64,000 nucleotides of DNA from Nocardia sp. NBC_01329 (GCF_035956715.1 NZ_CP108381.1:1674001-1738000); one strand, 5' to 3'. Positions 24,915-33,638 are shown, counted from the first letter of the stretch. Notes: generated from the letters alone by a model not told the origin. Program-made: numbers and translations.

Positions 24915-26156
24915 ATGAGTGACAGAACCCACGATGGCCGGCCGTTTCCCTTGGCGCCGAAAAAGATCAACGTTCCCGGCAGCGTCCTCACCGATCTGCG
25001 ACAGCGGCTGGATCTGACCCGCCTGCCCGACGATGCCGGCAACGAAGACTGGTATTACGGGGTGCCTCGCAGCTACCTCCAAGAGCTGGTGGACTACTGG
25101 CGCAGCGGATACGACTGGCGCGCAGCCGAAGCCGAGATGAACACCTATCAGCATTTCGAAATCGAAATAGACCGTGTACCAGTGCATTTCATGCGCAGGC
25201 CCGGTGTCGGACCGAACCCGACTCCGCTGATTCTGACACATGGGTGGCCCTGGACGTTCTGGCACTGGTCCAAGGTCGCCGACCTGCTGGCGGATCCGGG
25301 GGCGCACGGCGGTGATCCGGCCGAGGCGTTCGACGTGATCGTGCCCTCGTTTCCCGGATTCGGGTTCTCCAGCCCGCTGGAGAACCGCCCGGATATCAAT
25401 TTCTGGAAGGTCGCCGACATCTGGCACACGCTCATGACCGATGTTCTGGGTTACGAGAAATATGGTGCTGCCGGCTGCGACGTGGGCGCGCTCGTCACCG
25501 CGCAGCTCGGCCACAAGTACGCCGACGAGTTGTATGCCATCCACATCGGATCCGGACTGAAACTCACCCTGTTCAACGGCGATCGTGCCTGGGACTTCAG
25601 CGGCGGACTGCCGATCCCCGACGGCGTGTCCGCGGAGATACGCGCACGGATCGTAGAGCTGGACAGACGTTTCGCCGTTCACCTGGCCGCACACCTCCTC
25701 GCCCCCAGCACCCTCGCCCACGCCCTGTCCGATTCCCCCGCGGGCATGCTCGCATGGATCCTGGAACGTTGGTTCAAATGGAGTGACAACGGCGGAGATA
25801 TCGAATCCGTGTTCAGCAGAGATGATCTCCTCACGCACGCCACGATCTATTGGGCCACCAACACGATCGGCACCTCGATACGTCTCTACGCCAACCACAA
25901 CCGCTACCCCTGGACGCCTTCCCATGACCGTCTCCCGGTCGTACAGGCCCCCACCGGCATCACCTTCGTCGGCTACGAGAACCCACCGGGCATCAGCACC
26001 GCCCAACGCGTCGAACACTTCCGCGGCGGCGACCGCGCCCTGTGGTACAACCACGTCAACCTCACCGTCCACGAGCGCGGCGGCCACTTCATTCCTTGGG
26101 AAATCCCGGACCGATGGGTAGACGACCTACGCCGTACCTTCCGAGGACGGCGCTGA
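24915..26156 (+). CDS. Epoxide hydrolase (EHN-domain alpha/beta hydrolase)
   Basis: 413 aa; CAGGAGG 5 nt before ATG 24915. N-terminal EHN domain (residues 1-110: LTDLRQRLDLTRLPDD, WYYGVPRSYLQELVDYW), then oxyanion HGWPWTFWHW, nucleophile Asp in AAGCDVGALV (the usual GGDWG is GCDVG), lid region with Tyr, and catalytic His in ERGGHFIPWE. Microsomal/juvenile-hormone-type epoxide hydrolases add water to epoxides. Probably induced by the substrate through the MarR operator upstream. Confidence 0.88.
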   Translation: MSDRTHDGRPFPLAPKKINVPGSVLTDLRQRLDLTRLPDDAGNEDWYYGVPRSYLQELVDYWRSGYDWRAAEAEMNTYQHFEIEIDRVPVHFMRRPGVGPNPTPLILTHGWPWTFWHWSKVADLLADPGAHGGDPAEAFDVIVPSFPGFGFSSPLENRPDINFWKVADIWHTLMTDVLGYEKYGAAGCDVGALVTAQLGHKYADELYAIHIGSGLKLTLFNGDRAWDFSGGLPIPDGVSAEIRARIVELDRRFAVHLAAHLLAPSTLAHALSDSPAGMLAWILERWFKWSDNGGDIESVFSRDDLLTHATIYWATNTIGTSIRLYANHNRYPWTPSHDRLPVVQAPTGITFVGYENPPGISTAQRVEHFRGGDRALWYNHVNLTVHERGGHFIPWEIPDRWVDDLRRTFRGRR

Positions 26157-26242
26157 CACTCGAGATATCCGGCAGCACCGCCACCGAATGCCAGGCGCTG
26201 CCGAAATCGGTGTGGCCTCACCTGGTCACCCCATGATTCGGT

Positions 26243-26938
26243 TCAATCGAGCCCGATGGTCGCCCGCTCCCACGCTTCGGTAATCGCGGCGGGAATCCGG
26301 CCTCTGCCGGGTAGTTCGTATCCGTTGGTGCGGGCCCACGCGCGAATGACGTGGGAATCGACAGACCCCGCCGCCTCCGACTCGAGATCGGTGCGGCTCG
26401 AGCCCGTCTGCTGCTGGGGGGAGCCAGCGGTGAAGCCGACACCGGCATCGAGAAGCCCGTCGGGGAACAACGGCACCTCGATCCGGCCGCTGAAGGCCGC
26501 AGCGAGGAACGCGACCAACCCGCCATCGAAGGTGTACCAGCCCGGCCCGCGGGCTTGGTTGACGGCTATGCGCCAGGCGTCGGGATCGTCCGCGGGGTCG
26601 GTGACCCAGAAGAGGTACTCACCGTTGTCGGTCACCCCGCAAACGAACAGGTTGTCCGGGTCGTGCGGTACCGGAAAAGCGCCGGTGGCGCGATCCTGCC
26701 GCAGGCGCCGGCGCAGAGTGGCCGGCAGCGGGCCGCGTAGATCGACCCACTCGGTCGGGCCGTGCGGGTGATGGACCCACAGGTACTCGCAGAATTTGCC
26801 GGGGCCGTACACCGTGGCGAGCTGCTTGTAGTCGGCGGGCAACTCGGCACCGACGGCGCTTTCGACGGCGCCCCAGTCCACTGAGACCGGCCCCGGCGGC
26901 GGTGGACAGATCTGCACGAGGTCCGTAATCGCAGCCAT
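26243..26938 (-). CDS. SUKH (SMI1/KNR4) domain fused to an Lsr2-type DNA-binding domain
   Basis: 231 aa. Residues 1-150 follow the SUKH fold: VDWGAVESAVGAELPADYKQL, GPGKFCEYLWVHHP, CGVTDNGEYLFWVTDP, WRIAVNQARG. SUKH proteins are immunity or partner proteins in toxin systems. After a linker, residues 196-231 (VIRAWARTNGYELPGRGRIP, then AAITEAWERA) match the C-terminal domain of the xenogeneic silencer Lsr2, whose RGR loop inserts into the AT-rich minor groove. The protein could therefore bind AT-rich DNA and a partner. It follows a HEAT protein on the same strand, 164 bp downstream. Confidence 0.8.
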   Translation of the reverse strand: MAAITDLVQICPPPPGPVSVDWGAVESAVGAELPADYKQLATVYGPGKFCEYLWVHHPHGPTEWVDLRGPLPATLRRRLRQDRATGAFPVPHDPDNLFVCGVTDNGEYLFWVTDPADDPDAWRIAVNQARGPGWYTFDGGLVAFLAAAFSGRIEVPLFPDGLLDAGVGFTAGSPQQQTGSSRTDLESEAAGSVDSHVIRAWARTNGYELPGRGRIPAAITEAWERATIGLD

Positions 26939-27102
26939 AACTGTGCGACATTACGGCAGGATGCCGACGCGCCGACCGTGCACGGGCCGCCGCGCATCGT
27001 GCCGACCAAGCCCATCCCGGGCCGAGGACGCGGTAGAGGTGTCACGACTCGAGGCTGCGGGCGCGGTGGTGCCGGGCTTCCGGGCACCCGAATAGGGCTG
27101 CA

Positions 27103-27867
27103 CTACGGTCGTGTCGCCGCGGCGTCACGGACTTCGGGATCGGGATCGGCAGCCAAACGGGCCAGCAGTCGGCGGGCCTCGCTGCCACGGTAGCTCTGTA
27201 ATGCCGACGCGAGAGCGTAACGGACCTCAGGGTTGACATGGTCGAGCAGGCGCGCGATATCGGCGACATCGCCACGACTACGCCGGCCCAGGCCGTAGAG
27301 GGCGTCGATCAGCTCGTCGTCATTGCCGGCGTTGCGTAACTGTTCCAGCAGTTGCGGTTTCGTGAGATCCGGTGGCTCGAGCGGGAACCGGCGGCGCAGG
27401 TCGGCGGCCTTGTATTCGCCACGCCCCAGGCAGGCCGGACACGCGCACGGCCGCCGACCGTGCGCGTCCGGGTGATACCGCCATCCCGTCACCTGTCGTA
27501 CTTGCCGAATCCGATGCAATTCGGCGGGCGCGACAGGACGAGGTACGACGATCTGGTATCCGCGCGAGTCGGAGGCGTGGAGTATCACCGAGACAGCCTC
27601 GGCGGCGGTCATCTCCGTGCCGGTGGCCGAGTAGTGCCCGACAAGGACAGGTTCGTTGTCGGGTATCCGGAAATGCACAGCGATGATCTGCCGCTGCCCG
27701 CCGCGGCGCAGTTCGCGCAACCATTGGTGTGACAGCACATAAGACGGCATCACCGGCATACAGAACACTCCGCGGCCGAGACCACCCGCGGTGATGCCCG
27801 CACGGTGGATTCGCCGAGCGTTCTTCGCCGGCGTCAGGTGCATCAGCAGGGCCACACGACAAACCAT
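27103..27867 (-). CDS. HEAT-repeat protein with possible ADP-ribosyltransferase-like N-terminus
   Basis: 254 aa from ATG 27867 (an internal ATG at 27843 is possible). The N-terminal 130 residues begin LMHLTPAKNARRIHRAGI, then GVFCMPVMPSYVLSHQW and IIAVHFRIPDNEPVLVGHY, the order HxT-N-I-xxGI seen in ART-fold enzymes such as DarT and KptA; this is suggestive only. Then CACPACLGRGEY, a possible zinc knuckle, and three HEAT repeats (LLDHVNPEVRYALASALQSY; LARLAADPDPEVRDAAATRP). HEAT repeats mediate protein or DNA contacts. Divergent from the hydrolase at 28009. Confidence 0.6.
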   Translation of the reverse strand: MVCRVALLMHLTPAKNARRIHRAGITAGGLGRGVFCMPVMPSYVLSHQWLRELRRGGQRQIIAVHFRIPDNEPVLVGHYSATGTEMTAAEAVSVILHASDSRGYQIVVPRPVAPAELHRIRQVRQVTGWRYHPDAHGRRPCACPACLGRGEYKAADLRRRFPLEPPDLTKPQLLEQLRNAGNDDELIDALYGLGRRSRGDVADIARLLDHVNPEVRYALASALQSYRGSEARRLLARLAADPDPEVRDAAATRP

Positions 27868-27970
27868 AGCGATCCCGTGCCGGTGGAATTCCGACGATGT
27901 CGTGTGCGCGCATACCGGGCCTTTCCGGGGCCCGGGGTCGCGCGCACTTCGGATACTGCGGCGGACGGGA

Positions 27971-28001
27971 TTGACCCTGACCCTGCGTCGGGGTTGCAAG
28001 C
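27971..28001 (+). promoter_or_regulatory. MerR-activated promoter of the hydrolase gene
   Basis: TTGACC (27971-27976), 19-nt spacer, GCAAGC (27996-28001). The spacer contains ACCCTGAC/GTCGGGGT (27974-27981 and 27987-27994), 7 of 8 matching. Long spacer plus internal dyad is the MerR architecture. Transcription would start at about 28008, giving a leaderless mRNA. A merR gene follows the hydrolase. Confidence 0.6.
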
Positions 28002-28008
28002 TCGGCAC

Positions 28009-28911
28009 ATGACGAACGACATCATCTCCTCGGCTCGGCTCGCACCACCGATCGGAGAGTTCCAGGGAATCGAGGGCCGCCGCATTTTTGCGCACCGGTC
28101 GGGGCGCGGCGGGCCGGCCGTAGTTTTCCTGCCCGGCGCGGGCGCGATCGGGCTCGACTATTTCGCTGTCCAGCAGCAGGTTTCGCAATTCACGACCGGT
28201 GTGGTCTACGACCGCGGCGGTACCGGTTACAGCGATCCGCTGCCCCTGCCGCGATCCGCTGCCGCGGTCGCCACGGAATTGCGCGATCTGCTGCGCGCAG
28301 CGAACATCACCGCGCCCTATGTGCTCGCGGCCCATTCGCTCGGCGCCTTCTACGCGCACCGGTTCGCGCAGCTGTACCCAGGGGACGTGGCGGGACTGGT
28401 GTGGTTGGACGGCCTGCACCGCGACTGGGACGAGTTCGTGCCGCCCGCGGGCAGCCTGGCCGAGGTCGAGCGGATGGCAGCCGATCCGGAGCAGCTCGAC
28501 CATATGCGGTCGACCCTGCGCGCGATGCGCACCGAGTTGCCCGCGGGCTACCCGGAGCGGATCTGGCACTCACTGATGGATGCCAAGGTGACCGATGAAT
28601 GGATGCGGGTCGGTATCGCCGAGCGGGCCGCCGCAGCCGGCCTCGCCGCCGAACTGCGGGCGGGGCCGGGCATCCCCGACGTCCCGGTGATCGCGCTCAC
28701 CGTAGTGGGCGACGACCCGTCCCGGCAAGGGTCCGCCGCGCGGGAGTTGACCGACGCGAAGACGAGGATGGACGCGGCCCTGGTGCGGGCAGTCTCGTAC
28801 GGCGAACAGCGTGTCCTCACCGGCACCTTCCACCACCGGCTCTGCTTCGACCGCCCCGGTGCCGTGGTCCGGGCGATCCGCGATGTGGTGGACCGGGCGG
28901 CGGACCGCTGA
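28009..28911 (+). CDS. Alpha/beta hydrolase under MerR control
   Basis: 300 aa. Cap-type alpha/beta hydrolase: VVFLPGAGAIGLDYF (oxyanion), VVYDRGGTGYSDPL, nucleophile elbow AAHSLGAFYAHRFA with Ser, WLDGLHRDW with an acid, and TFHHRLCFDRP near the end with the His. Resembles epoxide hydrolase/haloalkane dehalogenase-like and lactonase proteins, but has no diagnostic Asp nucleophile. No ribosome site, in line with leaderless start. Forms a unit with the MerR regulator 71 bp downstream, a usual layout for drug- or stress-induced hydrolases. Confidence 0.85.
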   Translation: MTNDIISSARLAPPIGEFQGIEGRRIFAHRSGRGGPAVVFLPGAGAIGLDYFAVQQQVSQFTTGVVYDRGGTGYSDPLPLPRSAAAVATELRDLLRAANITAPYVLAAHSLGAFYAHRFAQLYPGDVAGLVWLDGLHRDWDEFVPPAGSLAEVERMAADPEQLDHMRSTLRAMRTELPAGYPERIWHSLMDAKVTDEWMRVGIAERAAAAGLAAELRAGPGIPDVPVIALTVVGDDPSRQGSAARELTDAKTRMDAALVRAVSYGEQRVLTGTFHHRLCFDRPGAVVRAIRDVVDRAADR

Positions 28912-28982
28912 ATTCACGGACCGCCGGCGTGCCGTCCCCCGGTCACGGCACTATCGTGTTCTTCGAAGACTCGAGGAGGACG

Positions 28983-29717
28983 GTGCTCACGATCGGCCGG
29001 CTCGCGGCGACCGCGGGAGTGACCGTGCGTACCGTTCGGCACTACCATCATGTCGGCCTGCTACCCGAGCCCGAGCGTGACGCCTCCGGTTATCGCCGCT
29101 ACAGTGCGCAGGCGGCCGTGGATCTGATCCGGATAAGGACCCTCGCCGACGCCGGTGTTCCGCTGGCCCGTATCGGCGTGCTGCTCCATGCCCGGCCGGA
29201 TGAATTCGAGGCGGCCATCACCGATATCGACGCCGGATTGCAGCGCAGGATCGACCGGCTCCTCGAATCCCGCCGCCGCATCGCCGATCTGGCGAGCGGC
29301 GAGAACCTGGTCCTGCCCGCCGAGGTGGTCGCCATCTTGAACCGGATGCGCGATCTCGGCGTCAGCGAACACAGAGTGCGAGCCGAACGGGACTCGTGGA
29401 TCCTGTTGCAGGCCCTGGACCCGCTCGCCCTGCCGCAGCGGATCCAGGACAAGACCGCGGGCCTCGACGATCCCGAGACGCTGCGCCTGTATCTCGCCTG
29501 CGATCGATCGGTCGACTGGGACCCGCACGATCCGCGCCTGGACCGGCTCATCGACGATCTGGACGCATGGGAGATCGCACACGAGCGGGCCAGCGGCCGA
29601 CCGGAGAGTCTGCGACTGATCTCTTCCCGGATCGCCGAGGCGTCACCGGCATGGCGTCGTATCCTCGACGCACTCGCGCACCGTGCCCAGCGGCGCGCAA
29701 CCGCTGGGCACGGTTGA
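28983..29717 (+). CDS. MerR-family transcriptional regulator
   Basis: 244 aa from GTG 28983 with GAGGAGGA upstream. DNA-binding part TIGRLAATAGVTVRTVRHYH, then HVGLLPEPERDASGYRRYS, followed by a dimerisation coiled coil (RIDRLLESRRRIADLA). The C-terminal 130 residues form a TipA/SoxR-unrelated effector domain with no Cys cluster. Probably activates the promoter at 27971. The last codons and stop lie in a 13-bp hairpin. Confidence 0.92.
   Translation: MLTIGRLAATAGVTVRTVRHYHHVGLLPEPERDASGYRRYSAQAAVDLIRIRTLADAGVPLARIGVLLHARPDEFEAAITDIDAGLQRRIDRLLESRRRIADLASGENLVLPAEVVAILNRMRDLGVSEHRVRAERDSWILLQALDPLALPQRIQDKTAGLDDPETLRLYLACDRSVDWDPHDPRLDRLIDDLDAWEIAHERASGRPESLRLISSRIAEASPAWRRILDALAHRAQRRATAGHG
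29681..29713 (+). terminator. Hairpin spanning the end of merR
   Basis: CCGTGCCCAGCGG (29681-29693) and exact complement 29701-29713, 7-nt loop, ending one base before the TGA. No U-tract. Probably an actinobacterial-type terminator built into the coding sequence; an RNA-stability role is possible. Confidence 0.45.
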
Positions 29718-29909
29718 GCCCGCTCCGACGTCGGTTCCGGTAGCCGACGCGGGCGATATCGGCATCACCCGGCTATTCGCCGGTGACCACCGGCCTCCGG
29801 CACCGGCCGCGTACGCCGTGTCCGCTGCTCGCCGCGTTGCCCGACGATGGCCGTCGCGTCCGCGCGAGCGCATGATCGATAGGACCTCACCTGCGATGAA
29901 GGAGGATCT

Positions 29910-30947
29910 ATGCGCAACCCGTCGGTCCACGTCGCATCGTTGTGGCAGGGCGAGAAGGTCTACCGCAGCGAACTCGGCTCGCTGACCAGACTCACCGCGG
30001 ACAGCTTTCCGATCCTTTCCGGCCTGTCGATCAAACGCCTCACCCTGGCACCCGGTGCCTTCCGTGAACCTCATTGGCATGCCAATACCACCGAGCTCAC
30101 CTACTGCACCGCCGGGCAGGCGCTGGTATCGGTGCTGGACGACGGCAGCCGGTTCTCCTCTTTTCTCGTTACAGCGGGAGAGATGTTCCATATCGACTCC
30201 GGTGCCCTGCATCACGTCGAGAACATCGGCGAGACGGACGCCGAATTCATCCTGGCCTTCCGCCACGAACGACCCGAGGATTTCGGTCTCAGCGCTGCCG
30301 TCGGCGCGATGACAGACTCCGTTCTCGGCAATACCTACGACCTGCCCGCGGCCGCTTTCGCCGATATCCGCCGCGGCACCACCGCATGCCTGGTCGCGCG
30401 GCGCGACGGTGCCCCCGATATCCCCGCCGGTGCTCATTTCGGCGACCCGCACCATTTCGCCGTCGAAGCCATGCCCGCCCCGGTGGACTCACCGGTCGGT
30501 TCGGCGCGTACTGCCCGTCAGCAGTTCTGGCCCGCTCTGCACGACATATCGATGTATTCGCTGCGGGTACGTGAGGACGGTATGCGTGAACCGCATTGGC
30601 ATCCGGTGACCGCGGAGATGGGCTACGTGCACGAGGGTTCGGCGCGGATGGCCGTCATGGATCCCGACGGGACCGTGGACACCTACACGGTGAACGAGGG
30701 CGAAGTGTACTTCGTCCCGCGCGCCTATCCGCATCACATCGAAGTGCTCGACGCACCCCGGGTTCATCTGCTGATCTTCTTCGACCAGCCGACGCCGGCC
30801 GATATCGGTTACCGCGCGTCGATGAGCGCCTATTCGCGCAAGGTCCTCGCGGCCACGTTCGGTGTCGCCCTCGACGAGCTGCCCGAGTTGCCGTTCACGC
30901 CCGCGGACCCGCTCATCGTGACGCGGAACAATCCACTGCGACACTAG
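29910..30947 (+). CDS. Bicupin, oxalate-decarboxylase-like
   Basis: 345 aa; AAGGAGGA 5 nt before ATG 29910. Two complete cupins. First: EPHWHANTTELTYCTAGQA (HxH and Glu ligands) with HHVENIGE. Second: EPHWHPVTAEMGYVHEGSA with YPHHIEVLD. This is the double Mn site layout of OxdC. Oxalate decarboxylase makes formate and CO2, but the SENST lid loop of OxdC is not evident, so another small-acid activity is possible. Stands alone. Confidence 0.82.
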   Translation: MRNPSVHVASLWQGEKVYRSELGSLTRLTADSFPILSGLSIKRLTLAPGAFREPHWHANTTELTYCTAGQALVSVLDDGSRFSSFLVTAGEMFHIDSGALHHVENIGETDAEFILAFRHERPEDFGLSAAVGAMTDSVLGNTYDLPAAAFADIRRGTTACLVARRDGAPDIPAGAHFGDPHHFAVEAMPAPVDSPVGSARTARQQFWPALHDISMYSLRVREDGMREPHWHPVTAEMGYVHEGSARMAVMDPDGTVDTYTVNEGEVYFVPRAYPHHIEVLDAPRVHLLIFFDQPTPADIGYRASMSAYSRKVLAATFGVALDELPELPFTPADPLIVTRNNPLRH

Positions 30948-30974
30948 CCGACTGTCAGCCTGCGAACACTTCGA

Positions 30975-31391
30975 TCACATTCGGTCGGGTCGCCAGGTCG
31001 AGACCGCCCAGATGACGACGAGGTCCAGGGCGATGACCACGATCGACCACCACGGGTAGTAGGGGATCCACAGGAAGTTCGCGATGATCGACAGACCCGC
31101 CAGGAACACCGCGGCGATCCGTGCCCACAGTGCGCCGGTCATCAACGCGATCGCCGTGATCGCCAGCAGCGCGCCGAGCACGATATGGATCCAGCCCCAG
31201 GTGGTGGTCGAGAACTGGAGAATGTAATCGGGGCCCGTCACGAACAACTCATCGGTCGCCACGGCGGAGATACCCGCCAAGATCGACAGCACGCCGACCG
31301 CGAGCAGCAACACCGCGGCGGCGATCGAGGTCACCGCGGCGACGCCGCGTTTCACCGGGGAGCGCTCCGGCTCGGTCCTATAGGTCGCCAT
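30975..31391 (-). CDS. Small integral membrane protein (DUF7144-type)
   Basis: 138 aa from ATG 31391, with AAAGGCGGG upstream; the longer frame to 31517 is arginine-rich and was cut. Four transmembrane helices: AAVLLLAVGVLSILAGI, WGWIHIVLGALLAITAIALM, IAAVFLAGLSIIANFLWIPY, and SIVVIALDLVVIWAVSTW. The WGWIHxxxG and WIPYYPxW motifs are those of a family common in actinomycetes with no known function. Confidence 0.8.
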   Translation of the reverse strand: MATYRTEPERSPVKRGVAAVTSIAAAVLLLAVGVLSILAGISAVATDELFVTGPDYILQFSTTTWGWIHIVLGALLAITAIALMTGALWARIAAVFLAGLSIIANFLWIPYYPWWSIVVIALDLVVIWAVSTWRPDRM

Positions 31392-31604
31392 ATCCCGCCT
31401 TTCCGCGAGTTGTCGACTCACCAGACTCGCGCAGGCCCGGTGCCGCCACCTCACCCGCTGTGGGTGAAACGAGAGGTCCGGAAGTCGAGGTCCGCGGCAG
31501 GCGAAACGCCGCAGCATCCGGAGGTCGGAGGCCGGGGTGTGCGGCTGCGTCTACGGTGCGTGCACGGCGTGGAGCGGCCGACAGCGATCGTGTGGAGGAT
31601 GCCG

Positions 31605-32141
31605 ATGGATACCGACCAGCACACGCTTATCCACGGTCCGCTTTTCTCGCGCCGTATGCCGCTGGACCCGGGTAACGCGGCCAGCCGTGTCAGTGCCTAC
31701 ATCTACGGCAACATTCTGGTCCTGACCGCTTTGGTCCCGGTGGTGACCTCGTACAAACACGTCGGGATCCTGGTGGTGCTCGGTACCGCCGCCTCCACTT
31801 TCATCGCGCACAGTTTCGCCGAAACCGTCGGTGACAGTGTGCGGCAGCGCCGCACCGCGACGATGAGCGACCGGGTCCGTGAACTGCGGAACTCCGTGCC
31901 GATCTTGAGCTCGGCGGTTCTGCCCTGTGCGATCCTGGCCGCCGGTTGGCTGGGGTGGATCGAGCCGCGGGCCGCGCAGATCCTCGCCGAGGTGGTCGTG
32001 CTGATCCGGATCGGTGGGATCGTTTTCGTGATCGGCCGGTTGCGTGGCGAACATCCCGGTCGGGCCTCGGTCGTCGCCGCGACCTTGCTGACCCTGGTCG
32101 CGACCACGGTGGTCGTGGTGAAGATCGCCCTCTCGCACTGA
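31605..32141 (+). CDS. Putative four-helix membrane protein, unknown family
   Basis: 178 aa from ATG 31605 (GGAGG 6 nt upstream; an ATG two codons earlier directly abuts the ribosome site). Hydrophobic segments ILVLTALVPVVTSY, GILVVLGTAASTFIAHSFAE, ILSSAVLPCAILAAGWLGWI and VVAATLLTLVATTVVVVKIA. I do not recognise the family. HSFAETVGD in the second helix is unusual for its charge. Transcribed alone; a strong terminator lies 236 bp downstream. Confidence 0.7.
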   Translation: MDTDQHTLIHGPLFSRRMPLDPGNAASRVSAYIYGNILVLTALVPVVTSYKHVGILVVLGTAASTFIAHSFAETVGDSVRQRRTATMSDRVRELRNSVPILSSAVLPCAILAAGWLGWIEPRAAQILAEVVVLIRIGGIVFVIGRLRGEHPGRASVVAATLLTLVATTVVVVKIALSH

Positions 32142-32291
32142 GCGCGGCAGGTACTGTCGACCGGCTTCTGTGTCCTCGGCCCGCGCGGTGCGGCCGTTCG
32201 CCGGGTCACATCGGCCGGTCGGAATAGTCCGCGCGGTGTGCCGGTTGAACTGGCTGTCGGCGTCCGGACAGCCCCGGGCCTCACCCCTTCA

Positions 32292-32407
32292 GTCGCTACG
32301 AGCGACCACTCGCCGAGAGGCGCTTGTGGGACGTCGGCCTCGGAGTCGTGGCGCCTGTCGGCGCCGGGCGGCTCGACGCCGCCAGGTGCTTCACCTGGCG
32401 GCGTTTT
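32292..32407 (+). ncRNA. Possible structured RNA ending in an intrinsic terminator
   Basis: Four successive perfect hairpins on the plus strand: GTCGC/GCGAC (32292-32306), CGCC-GAGA-GGCG with a GNRA loop (32311-32322), GGCGCC-TGTC-GGCGCC (32350-32365), then the terminator. No protein frame is credible here. It could be a small RNA or a long 3' UTR of the membrane-protein gene. No clear promoter seen. Confidence 0.3.
32377..32407 (+). terminator. Intrinsic terminator
   Basis: CGCCGCCAGGTG (32377-32388), 3-nt loop, exact complement (32392-32403), then TTTT. Perfect 12-bp stem with U-tract, the best canonical terminator in the window. The preceding plus-strand gene ends 236 bp upstream; it faces the end of the acyl-CoA dehydrogenase gene at 32433. 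Confidence 0.85.
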
Positions 32408-32432
32408 CATCTTCGGCGTCGGTGCCGGCGGA

Positions 32433-33638
32433 TCAGCGGGCGGCGGCCGCGCGGCGGGCAGCGCCCACGGCGCGTTTGGCGATGGCCCAGCGGTGCACTT
32501 CGGAAGGGCCGTCGTAGATCCGGAACGGCCGGACCTCGCGGGAGAGCCGAGCCAGGGGCAGATCCTCGGAGACACCGAGCCCACCGCAGAGCTGGATGCT
32601 GCGGTCGACGACGCGGAAGATGGCCTCGGCCGCGAAGGTCTTGGCTATGGATGTAGCGTCACCGGCCTGTCGGCCGTTGTCGAGCTCCCAGCAGGCGCGC
32701 ACCAGCAGCGCGCGACTCGCGGCGATATCGATCTCGTTGTCCGCCACCATCTTCTGGGCGAGGCCGAGGCTGCCGATGGCCGACCCGAAACCTTCGCGCT
32801 CCGCGACGTAGGTGACGGCGACATCATGGGCTCGGCGGCAGGCACCGAGCCAGCGCATCACATGGGTCATCCTTGCCGGACCGAGCCGGACCTGTGCGTA
32901 TTCGAAACCGCGGTCGACGGCACCGAGCACCGCCTCGTCGGGCACGAACAGATCCTCGAAGAAGACCTCGCAGTGGCCGCCGATCATGGCGCGGTCCAGG
33001 GTCTCGATATGGCGGCCTACGCGGAGACCAGGGGTGTCGGCGGGTGCGAGGAACATGGTGGCGCCGCCGCGCTGACCCGGCTCACCGGAAGTGCGGGCCA
33101 TGATGATGAAGAATCCGGCGCCGTCGGCCCCGGTGATGAAGTGTTTGTGGCCGTTGATCCGCCAACCGCCGTCCACCTTCGCCGCCCGGGTGGCGAGCGC
33201 GGAGGGATCGGAACCGGCGCCGGGCGCGGGTTCGGTCATGGCGAAGGCGGACCGCAGGACACCGCGGGCCAGTGGTTCCAGGTAGCGCGCCTTCTGTTCC
33301 GGGTCGGCGATATGGGCGAGCATATGCACGTTGCCCTCGTCGGGGGCGGCGATATTGAGCGCGGTCGGACCGAACAGCGAATAGCCGGCTTCCTCGAACA
33401 CCGGCGCGCGGTCCGACATCGACAGTCCGTGCCCGCCGTACTCGATCGGCGCGTGCGGGGCGAACACCCCGGCCTCCCGTGCCTGCTCCTGCAATGCGAC
33501 CCGGATAGCGTCGCCGCCGGCCGCGGCGATATCGCCGCGATTGTCGTCCTCGACCGGCAGGACCGACTCGCGCACGAATACGCGCGTGCGCTCAACCAGT
33601 GCCTCGACATCGGCGGAATAGGTCAGATCGATCGGCAT
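32433..33638 (-). CDS. Acyl-CoA dehydrogenase
   Basis: 401 aa; CCAGGAGG 6 nt before ATG 33638. FadE-type fold: SAFAMTEPAPGAGSDPSALA (FAD/substrate site), WRINGHKHFITGADGAGFF, and C-terminal IQLCGGLGVSEDLPLARLSR with RPFRIYDGPSEVHRWAIA. The catalytic glutamate sits in a region (DGPSE) typical of the long-chain/ACAD10-11-like branch. FAD-dependent first step of beta-oxidation or of branched acyl breakdown. Divergent from an XRE-TetR regulator with an operator-like repeat between. Confidence 0.92.
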   Translation of the reverse strand: MPIDLTYSADVEALVERTRVFVRESVLPVEDDNRGDIAAAGGDAIRVALQEQAREAGVFAPHAPIEYGGHGLSMSDRAPVFEEAGYSLFGPTALNIAAPDEGNVHMLAHIADPEQKARYLEPLARGVLRSAFAMTEPAPGAGSDPSALATRAAKVDGGWRINGHKHFITGADGAGFFIIMARTSGEPGQRGGATMFLAPADTPGLRVGRHIETLDRAMIGGHCEVFFEDLFVPDEAVLGAVDRGFEYAQVRLGPARMTHVMRWLGACRRAHDVAVTYVAEREGFGSAIGSLGLAQKMVADNEIDIAASRALLVRACWELDNGRQAGDATSIAKTFAAEAIFRVVDRSIQLCGGLGVSEDLPLARLSREVRPFRIYDGPSEVHRWAIAKRAVGAARRAAAAR

